Shown in pieces: positions 45,216-52,939 of a stretch of DNA of 64,000 nucleotides. The position numbers were made by a program, and so were the translations under genes. The number at the start of each line of letters is the position of its first letter. Positions within the stretch are counted from its first letter, which is position 1. The stretch lies in the NCBI RefSeq assembly GCF_020510525.1, contig NZ_CP075188.1:372001-436000 (forward strand). Reading direction: 5' to 3'. The notes beneath the pieces are model-generated. The model had not been told where the DNA came from. It saw only the letters and a list, made by a program, of their open reading frames with translations, and did not search any database. Source of the DNA: Quatrionicoccus australiensis (GTDB lineage Bacteria > Pseudomonadota > Gammaproteobacteria > Burkholderiales > Rhodocyclaceae).

Positions 45216-45467
45216 TCACCTGCCGGTCAGTGCTGCCCAGGCCGCCAGATCGGTGCGCTCGATGAAGGTTTCCAGGCGATTGATATTGCCCGGCAACTGT
45301 CGGCCTTCCCATTGTTCGGTAGCCCAGCGTTTGACGTTGGCGTGCAACTCGCCGTGCTCGATGGCGCGGGCCAGCATCACTTCTGCATCATGCTCCGAAA
45401 TCAGGCCGCTTTCCAGACTCTTTGCCGCTGCGGCAAGGCTGATGCTGGTCGGGGTGTGGGTGGTCAT
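45216..45467 (-). CDS. small helical hypothetical protein
   Basis: An 83-residue protein (MTTHTPTSISLAAAAKSLES onward) with helices SLISEHDAEVMLARAIEHG-like and WAALTGR end. An AGGAGG site (in CAGGAGGCAAGC) precedes the ATG. Short distances to the genes on each side (40 and 23 bases) suggest one operon with 45491 and perhaps 44807. No domain recognised. Confidence 0.65.
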   Translation of the reverse strand: MTTHTPTSISLAAAAKSLESGLISEHDAEVMLARAIEHGELHANVKRWATEQWEGRQLPGNINRLETFIERTDLAAWAALTGR

Positions 45468-45490
45468 TGCTTGCCTCCTGAGGATAGGGA

Positions 45491-45736
45491 TTAAGCCTGG
45501 CGGTGGTCGGCGCCCAGCCACGCGAGAATCCTGCCGGTCAGCTTCACCGACACCGGAATGGCGAGAAAAGCCGTACAGGCGGCAATCGGCCAGGCGACGA
45601 TGAAGGCATGTGTCCATAGCGCAAGGAAGTTCCCGGGCAGGCCGAGATTGAGCCAGGTGACAAATCCGGTCATCAGTCCGGCCATGATGCCGGACATGAT
45701 GATCGGCTGGATATGCTTGGGTTTGAGTCGTGACAT
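45491..45736 (-). CDS. DUF2798 family membrane protein
   Basis: An 81-residue protein with two helices (about 10-30, IIMSGIMAGLMTGFVTWLNL; about 42-72, HAFIVAWPIAACTAFLAIPV). The PxxMSxxMAxxMT pattern and WxxAWPxA are typical of DUF2798 proteins. Function unknown. The ATG at 45736 (MSRLKPKHIQ) is preferred to a 15-residue extension. Confidence 0.75.
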   Translation of the reverse strand: MSRLKPKHIQPIIMSGIMAGLMTGFVTWLNLGLPGNFLALWTHAFIVAWPIAACTAFLAIPVSVKLTGRILAWLGADHRQA

Positions 45737-45836
45737 GGAAATCCGTGGTGATTTGGCGGTGGACCGTAACGCCAGCCGCAAATATGCAGGAGTCGGGCGG
45801 TGCCGTCAAAGTGCGGCGCCCGGGAACGGTGGACGA

Positions 45837-45877
45837 AAAAAAGGCCGGAAGCCCGAAGTCATCGGGATTGTCCGGCC
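45837..45877 (-). terminator. intrinsic terminator of yggL
   Basis: GGCCGGA (45843-45849) and TCCGGCC (45871-45877) enclose an inner CCCGA/TCGGG hairpin. On the minus strand the stem is followed by six or more T (45842-45835). It is 25 bases past the yggL stop. Confidence 0.7.
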
Positions 45878-45901
45878 GTTTGCGGCGCCTTGCGCTGGCG
45901 C

Positions 45902-46219
45902 TTATTGCCAGGCGTCGACCAGTTCGCTGACTTCCGCCGACTTGATTTCGGCGCGGGCGGCCAGCCAGTCGCGTACGGCGATGCGGTCTTCGTCCGAGGC
46001 ATCGCAACGCGTGTCGCGGCAAACGAAGCCCCAGGAGAAACTGCCGCCGCACATCAGCTTGCGAGCTTCAATGACTTCGCTGATGAAGGCTTCGAGCAGC
46101 GCAGCGTGGGCGGCCGTATCCAGCTCTTCGTGGAATTCGACGGCAAAGGTGAAGCCCAGCTCCTTGTACTCCCCGAGGTGAAGTTTCTTGCGCTGGCGGT
46201 GATTGTGGTTCTTGGACAT
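45902..46219 (-). CDS. yggL: YggL family 50S ribosome-associated protein
   Basis: A 105-residue protein matching YggL/DUF469: RQRKKLHLGEYKELGFTFAVEF near the N-terminus, then FISEVIEARKLMCGGSF. YggL binds the 50S subunit and is involved in subunit assembly. The ATG at 46219 (MSKNHNHRQRKKL) is the natural family start. It has a terminator downstream and the integrative element begins about 100 bases upstream. Confidence 0.88.
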   Translation of the reverse strand: MSKNHNHRQRKKLHLGEYKELGFTFAVEFHEELDTAAHAALLEAFISEVIEARKLMCGGSFSWGFVCRDTRCDASDEDRIAVRDWLAARAEIKSAEVSELVDAWQ

Positions 46220-46295
46220 GGCGGGGGCTCCGGATGGGTGCAACATGGGCGAAAAAAAAGCCAAAACCCTCGATTCATTCAAGTGTTTCGGCTTT

Positions 46296-46340
46296 CTTCC
46301 GACTGCTTGTACTTGGTGCCTGGGCGGGCACCGAACAAAG
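46296..46340. repeat. possible attL: diverged copy of the tRNA-Leu 3' end
   Basis: TGGTGCCTGGGCGGGCACCGAAC (46315-46337) resembles the 3' end of the tRNA-Leu gene at 58429-58452 (about 19 of 24 with one gap), and on the other strand reads like a tRNA end with CCA. Preceding bases (ACTGCTTGT, similar to ACTGCTTAT at 58420) extend the similarity. It is too diverged to be certain. Decay of the unselected copy would explain the mismatches. Confidence 0.4.
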
Positions 46341-46387
46341 TGTGTAATCGATTGCGAGAGAAGCGTCTACGTTTTCCGATTTTTGGA

Positions 46388-46408
46388 GTTACCCCCAAAG
46401 TTACCCCC
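46388..46408. repeat. paired GTTACCCCC sites, left end of the element
   Basis: Two copies of GTTACCCCC (46388-46396 and 46400-46408) separated by AAA. The same pair occurs at 58294-58314 near the integrase. They are probably arm-type integrase binding sites. The rest of 46220-46543 holds no gene I can support. Confidence 0.6.
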
Positions 46409-46543
46409 GCCAAGATGATGCTGCCCTCTTGGGAGGGATCGAAGGGGGCGGATTGTATCAGGGGTTGGGCATCAGCTTTGGATGCATGCGCGTACTACTT
46501 TTGTTGTATTTCTTTGGCATTGTGGCGCGAGCATAATCGATCC

Positions 46544-46651
46544 ATGATTGATCTCATCATTCTCTCAGCGCTTCTCATCGTTGCCGCGATCGGTCTGGTT
46601 GTTCATCTGGCAGGGAAGCTCCGCCCCCACGATGAGCGGCGGTTCCGCTAG
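46544..46651 (+). CDS. possible 35-residue membrane peptide
   Basis: A short frame MIDLIILSALLIVAAIGLVV followed by HLAGKLRPHDERRFR: one hydrophobic helix with a basic tail. It has no clear ribosome site, and its 3' end overlaps the convergent AlpA-like gene. It could be a small holin-like or toxin peptide, or chance. Low certainty. Confidence 0.25.
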   Translation: MIDLIILSALLIVAAIGLVVHLAGKLRPHDERRFR

Positions 46652-47103
46652 TTCCCGCTCAGATCAACACCGCACATTTTCAGCCGGGCATACATCCGGC
46701 CGATGATCACCTCGCCCTTGCTGTTGGTGTGAAACTGCCACCGGTTATTGGTCAGCCAGGCCACTTGATCGTGGGTGGTCATGTGGCCGGTGATCTTCGT
46801 TATTTCATCCGGCCGGAGTAGCTCGGTGCCAATGGGGGCTTTGATCATTTCTGCTGTTGTGGCGAAGGTAGTAAAGGCCTGTGTAGGCACGAATGCCTTT
46901 TCGCTCTTGGTGTGATTGTCTGACTGGTGGCCATCCTGTTTTTGAATCCAGTCTTCAATTTCCGACAAAGTCCAGCCAGAGGCGTGCTTGCCGAGCTTTA
47001 CCTGCGCCGGAAACTCCCCGGCCTTGATGCGGCGGTAGATGGTCGCTGCGCTTAGGCCGACAGCGTTCTTCACCTCCGGCAAACGGATAATTCTCTTTTC
47101 CAC
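46648..47103 (-). CDS. AlpA-type HTH fused to a DUF4224-like domain
   Basis: A 151-residue protein. Residues 1-58 are an AlpA/excisionase-type winged helix (IIRLPEVKNAVGLSAATIYRRIKAGEFPAQVKLG, then GWTLSEIEDWIQ). Residues 92-145 match the remembered DUF4224 pattern (LLRPDEITKITGHMTTHDQVAWLTNNRWQF). DUF4224 proteins are usually free-standing small phage proteins. The fusion is odd. It may control integrase expression or excision. It is first from the left edge of the element. Confidence 0.7.
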   Translation of the reverse strand: MEKRIIRLPEVKNAVGLSAATIYRRIKAGEFPAQVKLGKHASGWTLSEIEDWIQKQDGHQSDNHTKSEKAFVPTQAFTTFATTAEMIKAPIGTELLRPDEITKITGHMTTHDQVAWLTNNRWQFHTNSKGEVIIGRMYARLKMCGVDLSGN

Positions 47104-47178
47104 GATTGATTCTCCTTGGGGGGGCGGTGAGCACGCCCTTCCTGGCGCGTGCTCTTTCGATAGCCGTGGCGTATCCGG

Positions 47179-47427
47179 TTAAAAGGACTCGCCGTCTCGC
47201 CGTACTGCCATTGCGACGACCTCGGGCCGAGTGTCCATTTCGCGCCGGGCTACCGCCCAAGCATTCCGCTTGGTCATTGAGTTTCCAAGCCGAACGGCTC
47301 GGCCGGCTGGAATGTTGTCATTGCTTGGGACATCGACAACGACCCAAGGCGCCCACATCGGCAAGTTGCTGATTGGAATCTCTGGATGGTGGCAGTAGGC
47401 AGATGAGGTTTCCATGGCTTTCTCCAT
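47179..47427 (-). CDS. small phage-type hypothetical protein
   Basis: An 82-residue protein starting MEKAMETSSAYCHHPEIPIS. Mixed sequence with VVVDVPSNDNIPAGRAVRLG and a basic/helical end. Starts 26 bases after the previous stop in a left-facing block of small genes. No domain recognised. Confidence 0.5.
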   Translation of the reverse strand: MEKAMETSSAYCHHPEIPISNLPMWAPWVVVDVPSNDNIPAGRAVRLGNSMTKRNAWAVARREMDTRPEVVAMAVRRDGESF

Positions 47428-47453
47428 GAGTTGGTCAAAATCGGGGGGCTTGG

Positions 47454-47642
47454 TCAGTCGATGTAAACGATGGCTGGGCCGTACTTGGCCGCCAGTAGTT
47501 CGCGCGCAACGTGTGCCCTGCTGCGCGAGCCGAACCAAGGGGAACTGTGCTCTTTGCCATCTTTCAGGTAGAGAACACAAAAGCGCTGAGTGCCGAGGTG
47601 GGCAATCGACTGCTTTGCAGCTCGTTTTATGGCGTGTCTCAC
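47454..47642 (-). CDS. small basic hypothetical protein
   Basis: A 62-residue basic protein (MRHAIKRAAKQSIAHLGTQR onward) with HSSPWFGSRSRAHVARELLAAKYG. The start overlaps the stop of the upstream gene by 4 bases (ATGA on the minus strand), which supports it being real. No family recognised. Confidence 0.5.
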   Translation of the reverse strand: MRHAIKRAAKQSIAHLGTQRFCVLYLKDGKEHSSPWFGSRSRAHVARELLAAKYGPAIVYID

Positions 47643-47980
47643 AGTTCACCCCCTTCGCTGTCGGTGATTCCGGCGGCCTGCGCTTCGGCCTGGCGAAGCG
47701 ATGCCGACAGCAATGCGCACTTGGCCCGCAGTGCTTCCAGCTGATCGGCGGTACCAACTGCATCACGCAGGGCAGGCCCGATGACTTCACAGAACGCCGT
47801 CTTTCGGGCTTCGCATTCCTCAATGCGGTTTTCAATGGCCAAGGCAATGATTTCGCTGATGGCGTCATTCAACTGCCCTGTCGGGATGTCGCCCTCTTCG
47901 ATGGATAACAGCAGCGAGCGTGCATCGGCTTGGCCGGCAGCGCCCGCCTCGGCCGGGTTGAATCGCATACGTTCGTTCAT
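47639..47980 (-). CDS. acidic helical hypothetical protein
   Basis: A 113-residue helical, acidic protein (MNERMRFNPAEAGAAGQADA onward) with SLLLSIEEGDIPTGQLNDAISEI and a coiled-coil-like C-terminus (LEALRAKCALLSASLRQAEAQ). GAGG lies just before the ATG at 47980. It is coupled to the 62-residue gene that follows. Function unknown. Confidence 0.55.
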   Translation of the reverse strand: MNERMRFNPAEAGAAGQADARSLLLSIEEGDIPTGQLNDAISEIIALAIENRIEECEARKTAFCEVIGPALRDAVGTADQLEALRAKCALLSASLRQAEAQAAGITDSEGGEL

Positions 47981-48029
47981 GATCAATCCCTCATGGTTGC
48001 CGCCGCCCAGGTGAGCGGCGGAGATTCGA

Positions 48030-48338
48030 TTACAGCGCGTACAGCCGGCCGGAGGTGGTCGACGTGGTCTTCGTGCACTTCAAGAGCTGGGCCGGTGTGA
48101 GGAAGGTTTGCGCCAGAGCAGAGTCAAGGCGCTTGCCGGTCACGGTGGCGACCATGAACTTGTGGGCATTGCCGAAATAGACACCTTCGCCCTGGTACTT
48201 GAGCAGGTCGACCAAGTTGTCGGCCTCGGTTTCGAGGTTGGCGATTTGTGCCTTGAGGGCGGCGAGCTTGTCGACCGTGCGCTTGATCTGGTTGGTAGTG
48301 AGCGCAGCGGCGACGGCGGTAGAATTGGTCTTAGCCAT
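48030..48338 (-). CDS. phage-type hypothetical protein with coiled coil
   Basis: A 102-residue protein. Helical coiled-coil-like segment (TVDKLAALKAQIANLETEADNL, about 22-43), then a small beta-rich part (GEGVYFGNAHKFMVATVTG). AGGAGATC precedes the ATG on the minus strand. It is the first gene of the left-facing block, so its promoter region faces that of 48803. Confidence 0.6.
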   Translation of the reverse strand: MAKTNSTAVAAALTTNQIKRTVDKLAALKAQIANLETEADNLVDLLKYQGEGVYFGNAHKFMVATVTGKRLDSALAQTFLTPAQLLKCTKTTSTTSGRLYAL

Positions 48339-48802
48339 GATTGATCTCCTGTTGATCAGTTTCGGTCAGAGGCCCGGAGGTGGTGAGACACCCCCGGGCT
48401 TCGTTGTTTGTGGCATCTGGGCGCTAGCTGGGCTCCCGGATAATCACCGGCCTACCATGCGCATTTCCCTGGTGCCATCCAGACATTTGCGGCGGTCTGG
48501 TAGCCGTCAAATCCCTCTGTGTTCTGCTGCGCTCGCGGTGCGCATTGGCAGCGGCCAGATACCGGGTGATGCGGGCTTTGATCCTGGTTTGCTTAAAGAA
48601 CGGTGTTTCGATCAACTGCGGCTTGAAGGCTCGGTGTCTTGGTTCCCTTCACCCCTGGGGCCTTGTTCTGGCCTTACTGGTTTGCGGCTACGTTGTTTGC
48701 TGCCATGGGTGTAATGTATATCGTAGGTTGTGCGATGTCAAGCATGTATTGCGATATGCGATACGGTGTTACCATGTCGGCAACAAATGGAGGGAACCAG
48801 AA
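48339..48802. promoter_or_regulatory. divergent control region of the element
   Basis: A 464-base gap between left- and right-facing blocks, the place of a lysogeny-type switch. Related short motifs recur at 48718-48778: TATCGTAGGTTGTGCGAT, then ATTGCGATATGCGATACGG, with repeated GCGAT. They could be repressor operators, but no repressor gene is nearby. A weak 63-codon frame on the minus strand (48424-48615) was not kept. Confidence 0.35.
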
Positions 48803-49000
48803 ATGGCACTATCGAAAACACAGCAGGCCTTGAAGTTCGTGTCAGATGGCGTGGCAATCAAAGCAGCAGCAGAGAAAGCTGGTATCGCTGAAAGCACCTT
48901 GAGGATGGCTATCGGGCGAACCAAAGGCAAAGAGCAGTGCCCATGCTGCGGCCAAGTGGTGCGCGAAGGCTTCGAGATCAACCAGAGCGTTTTGAAGTAG
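48803..49000 (+). CDS. small HTH protein with zinc ribbon
   Basis: A 65-residue protein: an N-terminal helix-turn-helix (LSKTQQALKFVSDGVAIKAA, AAEKAGIAESTLRMAIGR) and a C-terminal CPCCGQ knuckle. GGAGGGA precedes the ATG. As the first gene of the right-facing block it may be an early regulator. Confidence 0.65.
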   Translation: MALSKTQQALKFVSDGVAIKAAAEKAGIAESTLRMAIGRTKGKEQCPCCGQVVREGFEINQSVLK

Positions 49001-49094
49001 AACCGAGCAAGCCGCCCCCTAGCCCGGCCAGGCGAAAAGCGGAGTCCTTCACCGCTTGGGGGCGGCACCCAACGAAGGGCGCGGAAGGAGCGCT

Positions 49095-49589
49095 ATGGAA
49101 AACAGGAAATGCCCAACGCTCGCTGATATTGAAGCCGGCAATGTCGAAGCCGGCGAGCTTGCCGAATACACCGGGCAAATGAAGCGAATGGCCGACGCAG
49201 CGCAGAGTGCGATGGACGCTGTTCGACCTTTGAAAGACGAGGCAAAGCTGCTTTTTGACAGGCTATTTGACCTTGGCTTGCCTGAAATTGAAGAGTACAT
49301 CGCAACCAATCCACCTAGCTCGGGGGCGATTGCCTTCCTGATTTTTCAATCTATTTCACGTTACAAAACCGCTCACGGACGGAAAGCATCCGATGCATTG
49401 CATTCAAAAAAAGGAGGCAGTCGAGAAAAGGCCGAAGCGATTCGCAACTTGTGGAGTAGCGGAAATTACAGCAGTAGAGACATTTGCGCCGAACAGGAGT
49501 TTGCCGGCCTTAAATGGAATTACGCCTCTGCGCGTAAGGCTCTTCGCAATACACCAGACCCTGCCCCCTGGCCTGCAAAAGGCAAGTAA
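49095..49589 (+). CDS. phage-type hypothetical protein, possible HTH
   Basis: A 164-residue protein (MENRKCPTLADIEAGNVEAG onward). The C-terminal half, SREKAEAIRNLWSSGNYSSRDICAEQEF, resembles helix-turn-helix phage regulators. An AAGGAG site precedes the ATG at 49095. No family recognised. Confidence 0.6.
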   Translation: MENRKCPTLADIEAGNVEAGELAEYTGQMKRMADAAQSAMDAVRPLKDEAKLLFDRLFDLGLPEIEEYIATNPPSSGAIAFLIFQSISRYKTAHGRKASDALHSKKGGSREKAEAIRNLWSSGNYSSRDICAEQEFAGLKWNYASARKALRNTPDPAPWPAKGK

Positions 49590-49700
49590 CGGCCACTTAG
49601 CCTATGCATGCACAGGCTAGCCACTGCATGCATAGGTAATTCAAAGCCTTTTCTGGACAAACGAGGATTGCACCGTACTAACCAAGACGGAGCAATCCAA

Positions 49701-49907
49701 ATGAAACAACTGCCAGAAAGCGGCTTTCTTCGCCTGCCGCAAATCATCGGCGACGCAAAGCGCAATATCCCTGCATTAATCCCCGTCAGCAAATCGGCAT
49801 GGTGGTGCGGGGTAGCGTCGGGAAAGTACCCCAAAAGCGTAAAACTTGGCGCCCGCACTACCGTGTGGCGAGTGGAAGACATCCGCGCCATGATCTCTGC
49901 GGCGTAG
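49701..49907 (+). CDS. AlpA family transcriptional regulator
   Basis: A 68-residue AlpA-type DNA-binding protein (MKQLPESGFLRLPQIIGDAK, then WWCGVASGKYPKSVKLGARTTVWRVEDIRAMIS). In P4-like elements AlpA raises integrase expression and drives excision. It is the second AlpA-type gene in the element. The ATG at 49701 follows GGAG. Confidence 0.85.
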   Translation: MKQLPESGFLRLPQIIGDAKRNIPALIPVSKSAWWCGVASGKYPKSVKLGARTTVWRVEDIRAMISAA

Positions 49908-49915
49908 GGGCGGCC

Positions 49916-50248
49916 ATGGTCCCCGACAACAAACCTACGGCGCCGATGGTCACCGGGCAATGCGCCCAGGTGCTCGGCCTGATTCGCGAACAGCAGCCGG
50001 TCCTCTCCTTCACCCTGACCGCTGACCACGCAATTCCAGAGACGGCCGCCCGTGTGCATGACCTCCGGGCCGCCGGTTTCAACATCCTGACCACGATCCA
50101 TCCTGCCGTCGAGTTTCGCGGTTCTGTTCGGCGCAACGTGGCCAGCTACTCGCTCGGCTCTCCTGAGTGGCCGCGCCCCGGCTTCCTTGATGACCATCCT
50201 GCTGCTGGCCAGATCGAGATTGACCTTAACCAGGGGGCGGCGCAATGA
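49916..50248 (+). CDS. phage-type HTH protein
   Basis: A 110-residue protein. The N-terminal half has a winged-helix pattern (GQCAQVLGLIREQQPVLSFT, then TAARVHDLRAAGFNILTTI), like small phage DNA-binding proteins. The next gene overlaps its stop by 4 bases. Role in replication control is inferred from its position. Confidence 0.6.
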   Translation: MVPDNKPTAPMVTGQCAQVLGLIREQQPVLSFTLTADHAIPETAARVHDLRAAGFNILTTIHPAVEFRGSVRRNVASYSLGSPEWPRPGFLDDHPAAGQIEIDLNQGAAQ

Positions 50249-50397
50249 CCGCCCGCAACCTGAATATTCCGTCCTTCGGCCATGGCTACGCGGCGTATGA
50301 GGCTGCGAAACAGTGGATTTCGACAAACATGCCGCACTTGACCGCCGAGCAATACGCAATGGCGTGCGTGATGGCCGCGAAGGCTGCAGGGGTCTGA
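50245..50397 (+). CDS. 50-residue phage-type protein
   Basis: A 50-residue frame: MTARNLNIPSFGHGYAAYEA, then helical AAKQWISTNMPHLTAEQYAMACVMAAKAAGV. The start overlaps the previous stop (ATGA) and the next start follows its stop closely (TGAAATG), so it is part of a coupled chain. Small helical proteins like this are common in phage replication modules. Confidence 0.6.
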   Translation: MTARNLNIPSFGHGYAAYEAAKQWISTNMPHLTAEQYAMACVMAAKAAGV

Positions 50398-50398
50398 A

Positions 50399-51190
50399 AT
50401 GAGCGTTCGCACCATGGCGCGCGTGTGGGAAAGCAGCCAGCACGCCGGCAGTGACCTTCTCATGTTGCTCGCAATCGCAGATTTCTCGGACGATGACGGA
50501 AATGCCTATCCGGCAGTGGCGACGCTGGCGGCCAAATGCCGAATGAAAGAGCGTAATTGCCGGTACATCCTGCGCACGCTTGAGGGCTCCGGTGAATTGT
50601 CCATCAAATCGAATGCCGGGCCGCACGGGTCAAACCTGTACCGCGTAAATCTGACTAGGCTAGGGCTGCAACACAGTGCAGGGGTGCAAAGCTTTGCAGG
50701 GCTGCAACACAGTGCCGCCACCCCTGCAAAGGATTGCCGCCAACCCCTGCAACACAGTGCAGCCAATCCATCAGTGAACCACCAAGAACCGTCAACACGA
50801 CACGACGCGGCAAAACAGCGTCGTGTTTGCTCACCTTCGGCGAGCGAGTCGGCAGATGATGGCTTCGCCACTTTCTGGGCGCAGTACCCGAAGAAGGTAG
50901 CCAAGCCCCAGGCCTTGAAGGCTTGGAAGAAGATCAAGCCAGCCGGCCAATTGCTGGCCAGCCTGATGGCAGCCTTGGATAAACAGAAGGCCTCTGCCGA
51001 CTGGCTGAAGGATGGCGGCCAGTTCATCCCGCACCCGGCAACCTGGCTAAACGGCCGGCGCTGGGAAGACGAAGCGCCGCAGGCTGCTGGTCAGACACCG
51101 GCCACCACTTCGCCGAAGCCAGGCGATATCAGAAAGCGCTGGGGCGCTGACGAAATTTTCGATGAGACCATGGGATGGATTCCAGCATGA
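50399..51190 (+). CDS. replication initiator-like protein with N-terminal winged helix
   Basis: A 263-residue protein. Residues 1-85 are a helix-turn-helix_36-type winged helix (LLMLLAIADFSDDDGNAYPA; RMKERNCRYILRTLEGSGEL). The middle (about 86-150) is low complexity with LQHSA repeated three times. The C-terminal half contains FATFWAQYPKKVAKPQALKAW, typical of phage replication proteins. This plan, initiator plus internal repeats followed by a helicase gene, is like lambda O. It overlaps the next gene by 4 bases. Confidence 0.75.
   Translation: MSVRTMARVWESSQHAGSDLLMLLAIADFSDDDGNAYPAVATLAAKCRMKERNCRYILRTLEGSGELSIKSNAGPHGSNLYRVNLTRLGLQHSAGVQSFAGLQHSAATPAKDCRQPLQHSAANPSVNHQEPSTRHDAAKQRRVCSPSASESADDGFATFWAQYPKKVAKPQALKAWKKIKPAGQLLASLMAALDKQKASADWLKDGGQFIPHPATWLNGRRWEDEAPQAAGQTPATTSPKPGDIRKRWGADEIFDETMGWIPA
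50666..50761. repeat. iteron-like repeats inside the initiator gene (putative origin)
   Basis: CTGCAACACAGTGC occurs three times in the same direction (50666, 50702, 50747; two copies extend to TGCA). A 14-bp perfect palindrome TGCAAAGCTTTGCA lies between the first two (50685-50698). The repeats are spaced 36 and 45 bases. They encode LQHSA in the protein. Their position within an initiator-like gene is as in lambda O. Confidence 0.55.
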
Positions 51191-51720
51191 GAGCCCAGAG
51201 TCTCCCCTACGGCGCCGCCGAGATTGTCGTCTTGCGTTCCACCGGAAAGCGGCCGGCCGACATGCTGCTGGTTTCCATGATCGGACCGCTGCGCGAAACC
51301 AACCCGGTGATCATTGCCCAGGCATCGCGCAGCTACGACTGGCGCTTTGTGGTGGCCCTGCCGGTCCTGATCGTGGCGAGCACCGACACACCGCACCTTG
51401 CCGGCATCGTCAAGGCGATCGATACCGCGGCGCCTTCTTCCTTGTCGGTCTGGTTCGCCGATCGGCAGGACGGCATCAACGTACTACTCGACGGCTACCG
51501 CCCCCGGACAAAAGCCGGCCGGCGCATGGGCGCAGCGCAGCGTGCGGCACTCGCCGGGCTGGGCTCAAGCGAAACAGCCAGCGACTGCCTGCAGCAGATT
51601 GCCGAACAGGTGAAACGCCGGGCGATGGCGAACGCTGACCGATTCGAGTCTGCCCTGGTTGAGATGGCTACCGCCGGCTTCCGCCGTACCTTCGGCGCAG
51701 CCTGGGGGGCGGCAGCATGA
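51187..51720 (+). CDS. hypothetical protein between initiator and helicase
   Basis: A 177-residue protein (MRAQSLPYGAAEIVVLRSTG onward). The first half is alpha/beta (VVALPVLIVASTDTPHLAGI) and the second is helical (MGAAQRAALAGLGSSETASD). It overlaps both neighbours by 4 bases. It might be a helicase loader given its position, but I see no AAA motif. Confidence 0.6.
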   Translation: MRAQSLPYGAAEIVVLRSTGKRPADMLLVSMIGPLRETNPVIIAQASRSYDWRFVVALPVLIVASTDTPHLAGIVKAIDTAAPSSLSVWFADRQDGINVLLDGYRPRTKAGRRMGAAQRAALAGLGSSETASDCLQQIAEQVKRRAMANADRFESALVEMATAGFRRTFGAAWGAAA

Positions 51721-52649
51721 ACGTGATCGACGACACCTTCGATTTCGACGCCTACCTGCAAGGCCCTGACGAATCAGCAATGGTGCTGCCGGCCTCCGCC
51801 TGGGTGGATGAGGTAATCCAGGCATTCGAGCGGCCGGCCGCCGTCACCGGCGCCGCTCTGCCTTGGAGCCGGACCCATAACACTGTCCGCCTGCGCCGCG
51901 GCGAACTGAGCATCTGGCCCGGCATGTCTGGCCATGGGAAAAGCGTGCTGATCGGCCAGGTAGCTTTGGGGCTGATGGCCCAGGGCGAGAGGGTCTGTGT
52001 CGCTTCCATGGAAATGAAGCCGGCGGCAACGATGCAGCGGATGTGCCGGCAGGCCTTCGCCAGCAACTCACCACTGGCGCGCGACGTCCGCGACTTGCAC
52101 GCTTGGACCGATGGCCGCCTCTGGCTCTATGCCCAAATGGGTGAAGTCAGCCCTGAACGGATCTTGGCCGTTGCCAGGTACTGCTGGGAGCAGCACGGGG
52201 TGACTCATTTCGTCATCGACAACCTGCTCAGTTGCGGTATTGCCGAAGACGGTTACGACGCGCAGAAGAAGTTCGTGCTGGCGCTGGCCACTCATGCCCA
52301 CGACACCGGACAGGCTGTTCATCTGCTGGCGCACAGCCGGAAAGGGGCCAATGAACTGACGCCCCCGGGCAAATTCGACGTGCGCGGCTCAACCTCGATC
52401 ACCGATCTGGCCGACAACGTTTTCAGCGTCTGGCGCAATCGCGGCAAGGAGTTGGCGCAAGAGGAAGGGCGACACGACAAGGATGCCGAACACGACGCTT
52501 TGATGATCGTCTGCAAGCACCGCCACGGCGAATGGGAGGGGCGCATTCCCCTCTGGTTCGACCGCAGCAGCCAGACCTACCTGCAATGCGCAGCAGATCA
52601 ACCCAAGGCCATGGCGCTGATGGCTGAAACCGATGAGGTGGAATTCTGA
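51717..52649 (+). CDS. DnaB/RecA-like replicative helicase-type ATPase
   Basis: A 310-residue RecA-fold ATPase. Walker A is GMSGHGKSVLIGQ (about 69-81), Walker B is THFVIDNLL, and VHLLAHSRKG and DVRGSTSITDLADNVFSVWRN match helicase motifs of DnaB-type and phage T7 gp4-type proteins. It lacks a DnaB N-terminal domain, so it may need a partner. It follows the initiator in the replication block. Confidence 0.82.
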   Translation: MNVIDDTFDFDAYLQGPDESAMVLPASAWVDEVIQAFERPAAVTGAALPWSRTHNTVRLRRGELSIWPGMSGHGKSVLIGQVALGLMAQGERVCVASMEMKPAATMQRMCRQAFASNSPLARDVRDLHAWTDGRLWLYAQMGEVSPERILAVARYCWEQHGVTHFVIDNLLSCGIAEDGYDAQKKFVLALATHAHDTGQAVHLLAHSRKGANELTPPGKFDVRGSTSITDLADNVFSVWRNRGKELAQEEGRHDKDAEHDALMIVCKHRHGEWEGRIPLWFDRSSQTYLQCAADQPKAMALMAETDEVEF

Positions 52650-52939
52650 TGGCGACTGTCACCCGAAAATTTCGCGACGACTTCGACACGTGGGCGGTCG
52701 ACCGCGTGCGCAGGGGCGAATTCACGCCGGCCGACATGGAGGACTTCAAGGAGATGCTGCGCCGCGACCTGGCGCCGGGCCCCGATCAGTTGCGAGCCGG
52801 TTACACGGTGATTGTCGCGGCGGGTGTCGAAATCCCGGCGGCCATCGACGACCACGAAGAGCGCTACAGCCTCTGGGCTGACTTCTTCCATATCGAGGCC
52901 GAGGCCATCCGGATCAACACCAAGGAGGCTCAACGATGA
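52649..52939 (+). CDS. small acidic phage-type protein
   Basis: A 96-residue acidic protein (MATVTRKFRDDFDTWAVDRV onward), helical, with DMEDFKEMLRRDLAPGPDQL. It overlaps the helicase gene by 1 base (TGATG) and the next gene by 4 bases. A copy of CGGTCGACCG is inside it. Function unknown. Confidence 0.55.
   Translation: MATVTRKFRDDFDTWAVDRVRRGEFTPADMEDFKEMLRRDLAPGPDQLRAGYTVIVAAGVEIPAAIDDHEERYSLWADFFHIEAEAIRINTKEAQR

Noticed and set aside
46220..46543. Intact second tRNA gene at the left border
   Set aside because: Only a 3'-end-like fragment is present; no D-arm or anticodon arm can be folded.
48424..48615. 63-codon minus-strand frame in the element's control region
   Set aside because: TTG start without ribosome site, low-complexity basic composition, and it lies in a region better explained as regulatory.
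50660..50765. CRISPR-like repeats within the replication gene
   Set aside because: Only three short direct copies with unequal spacing of 36 and 45 bases and coding sequence across them; better read as iterons.
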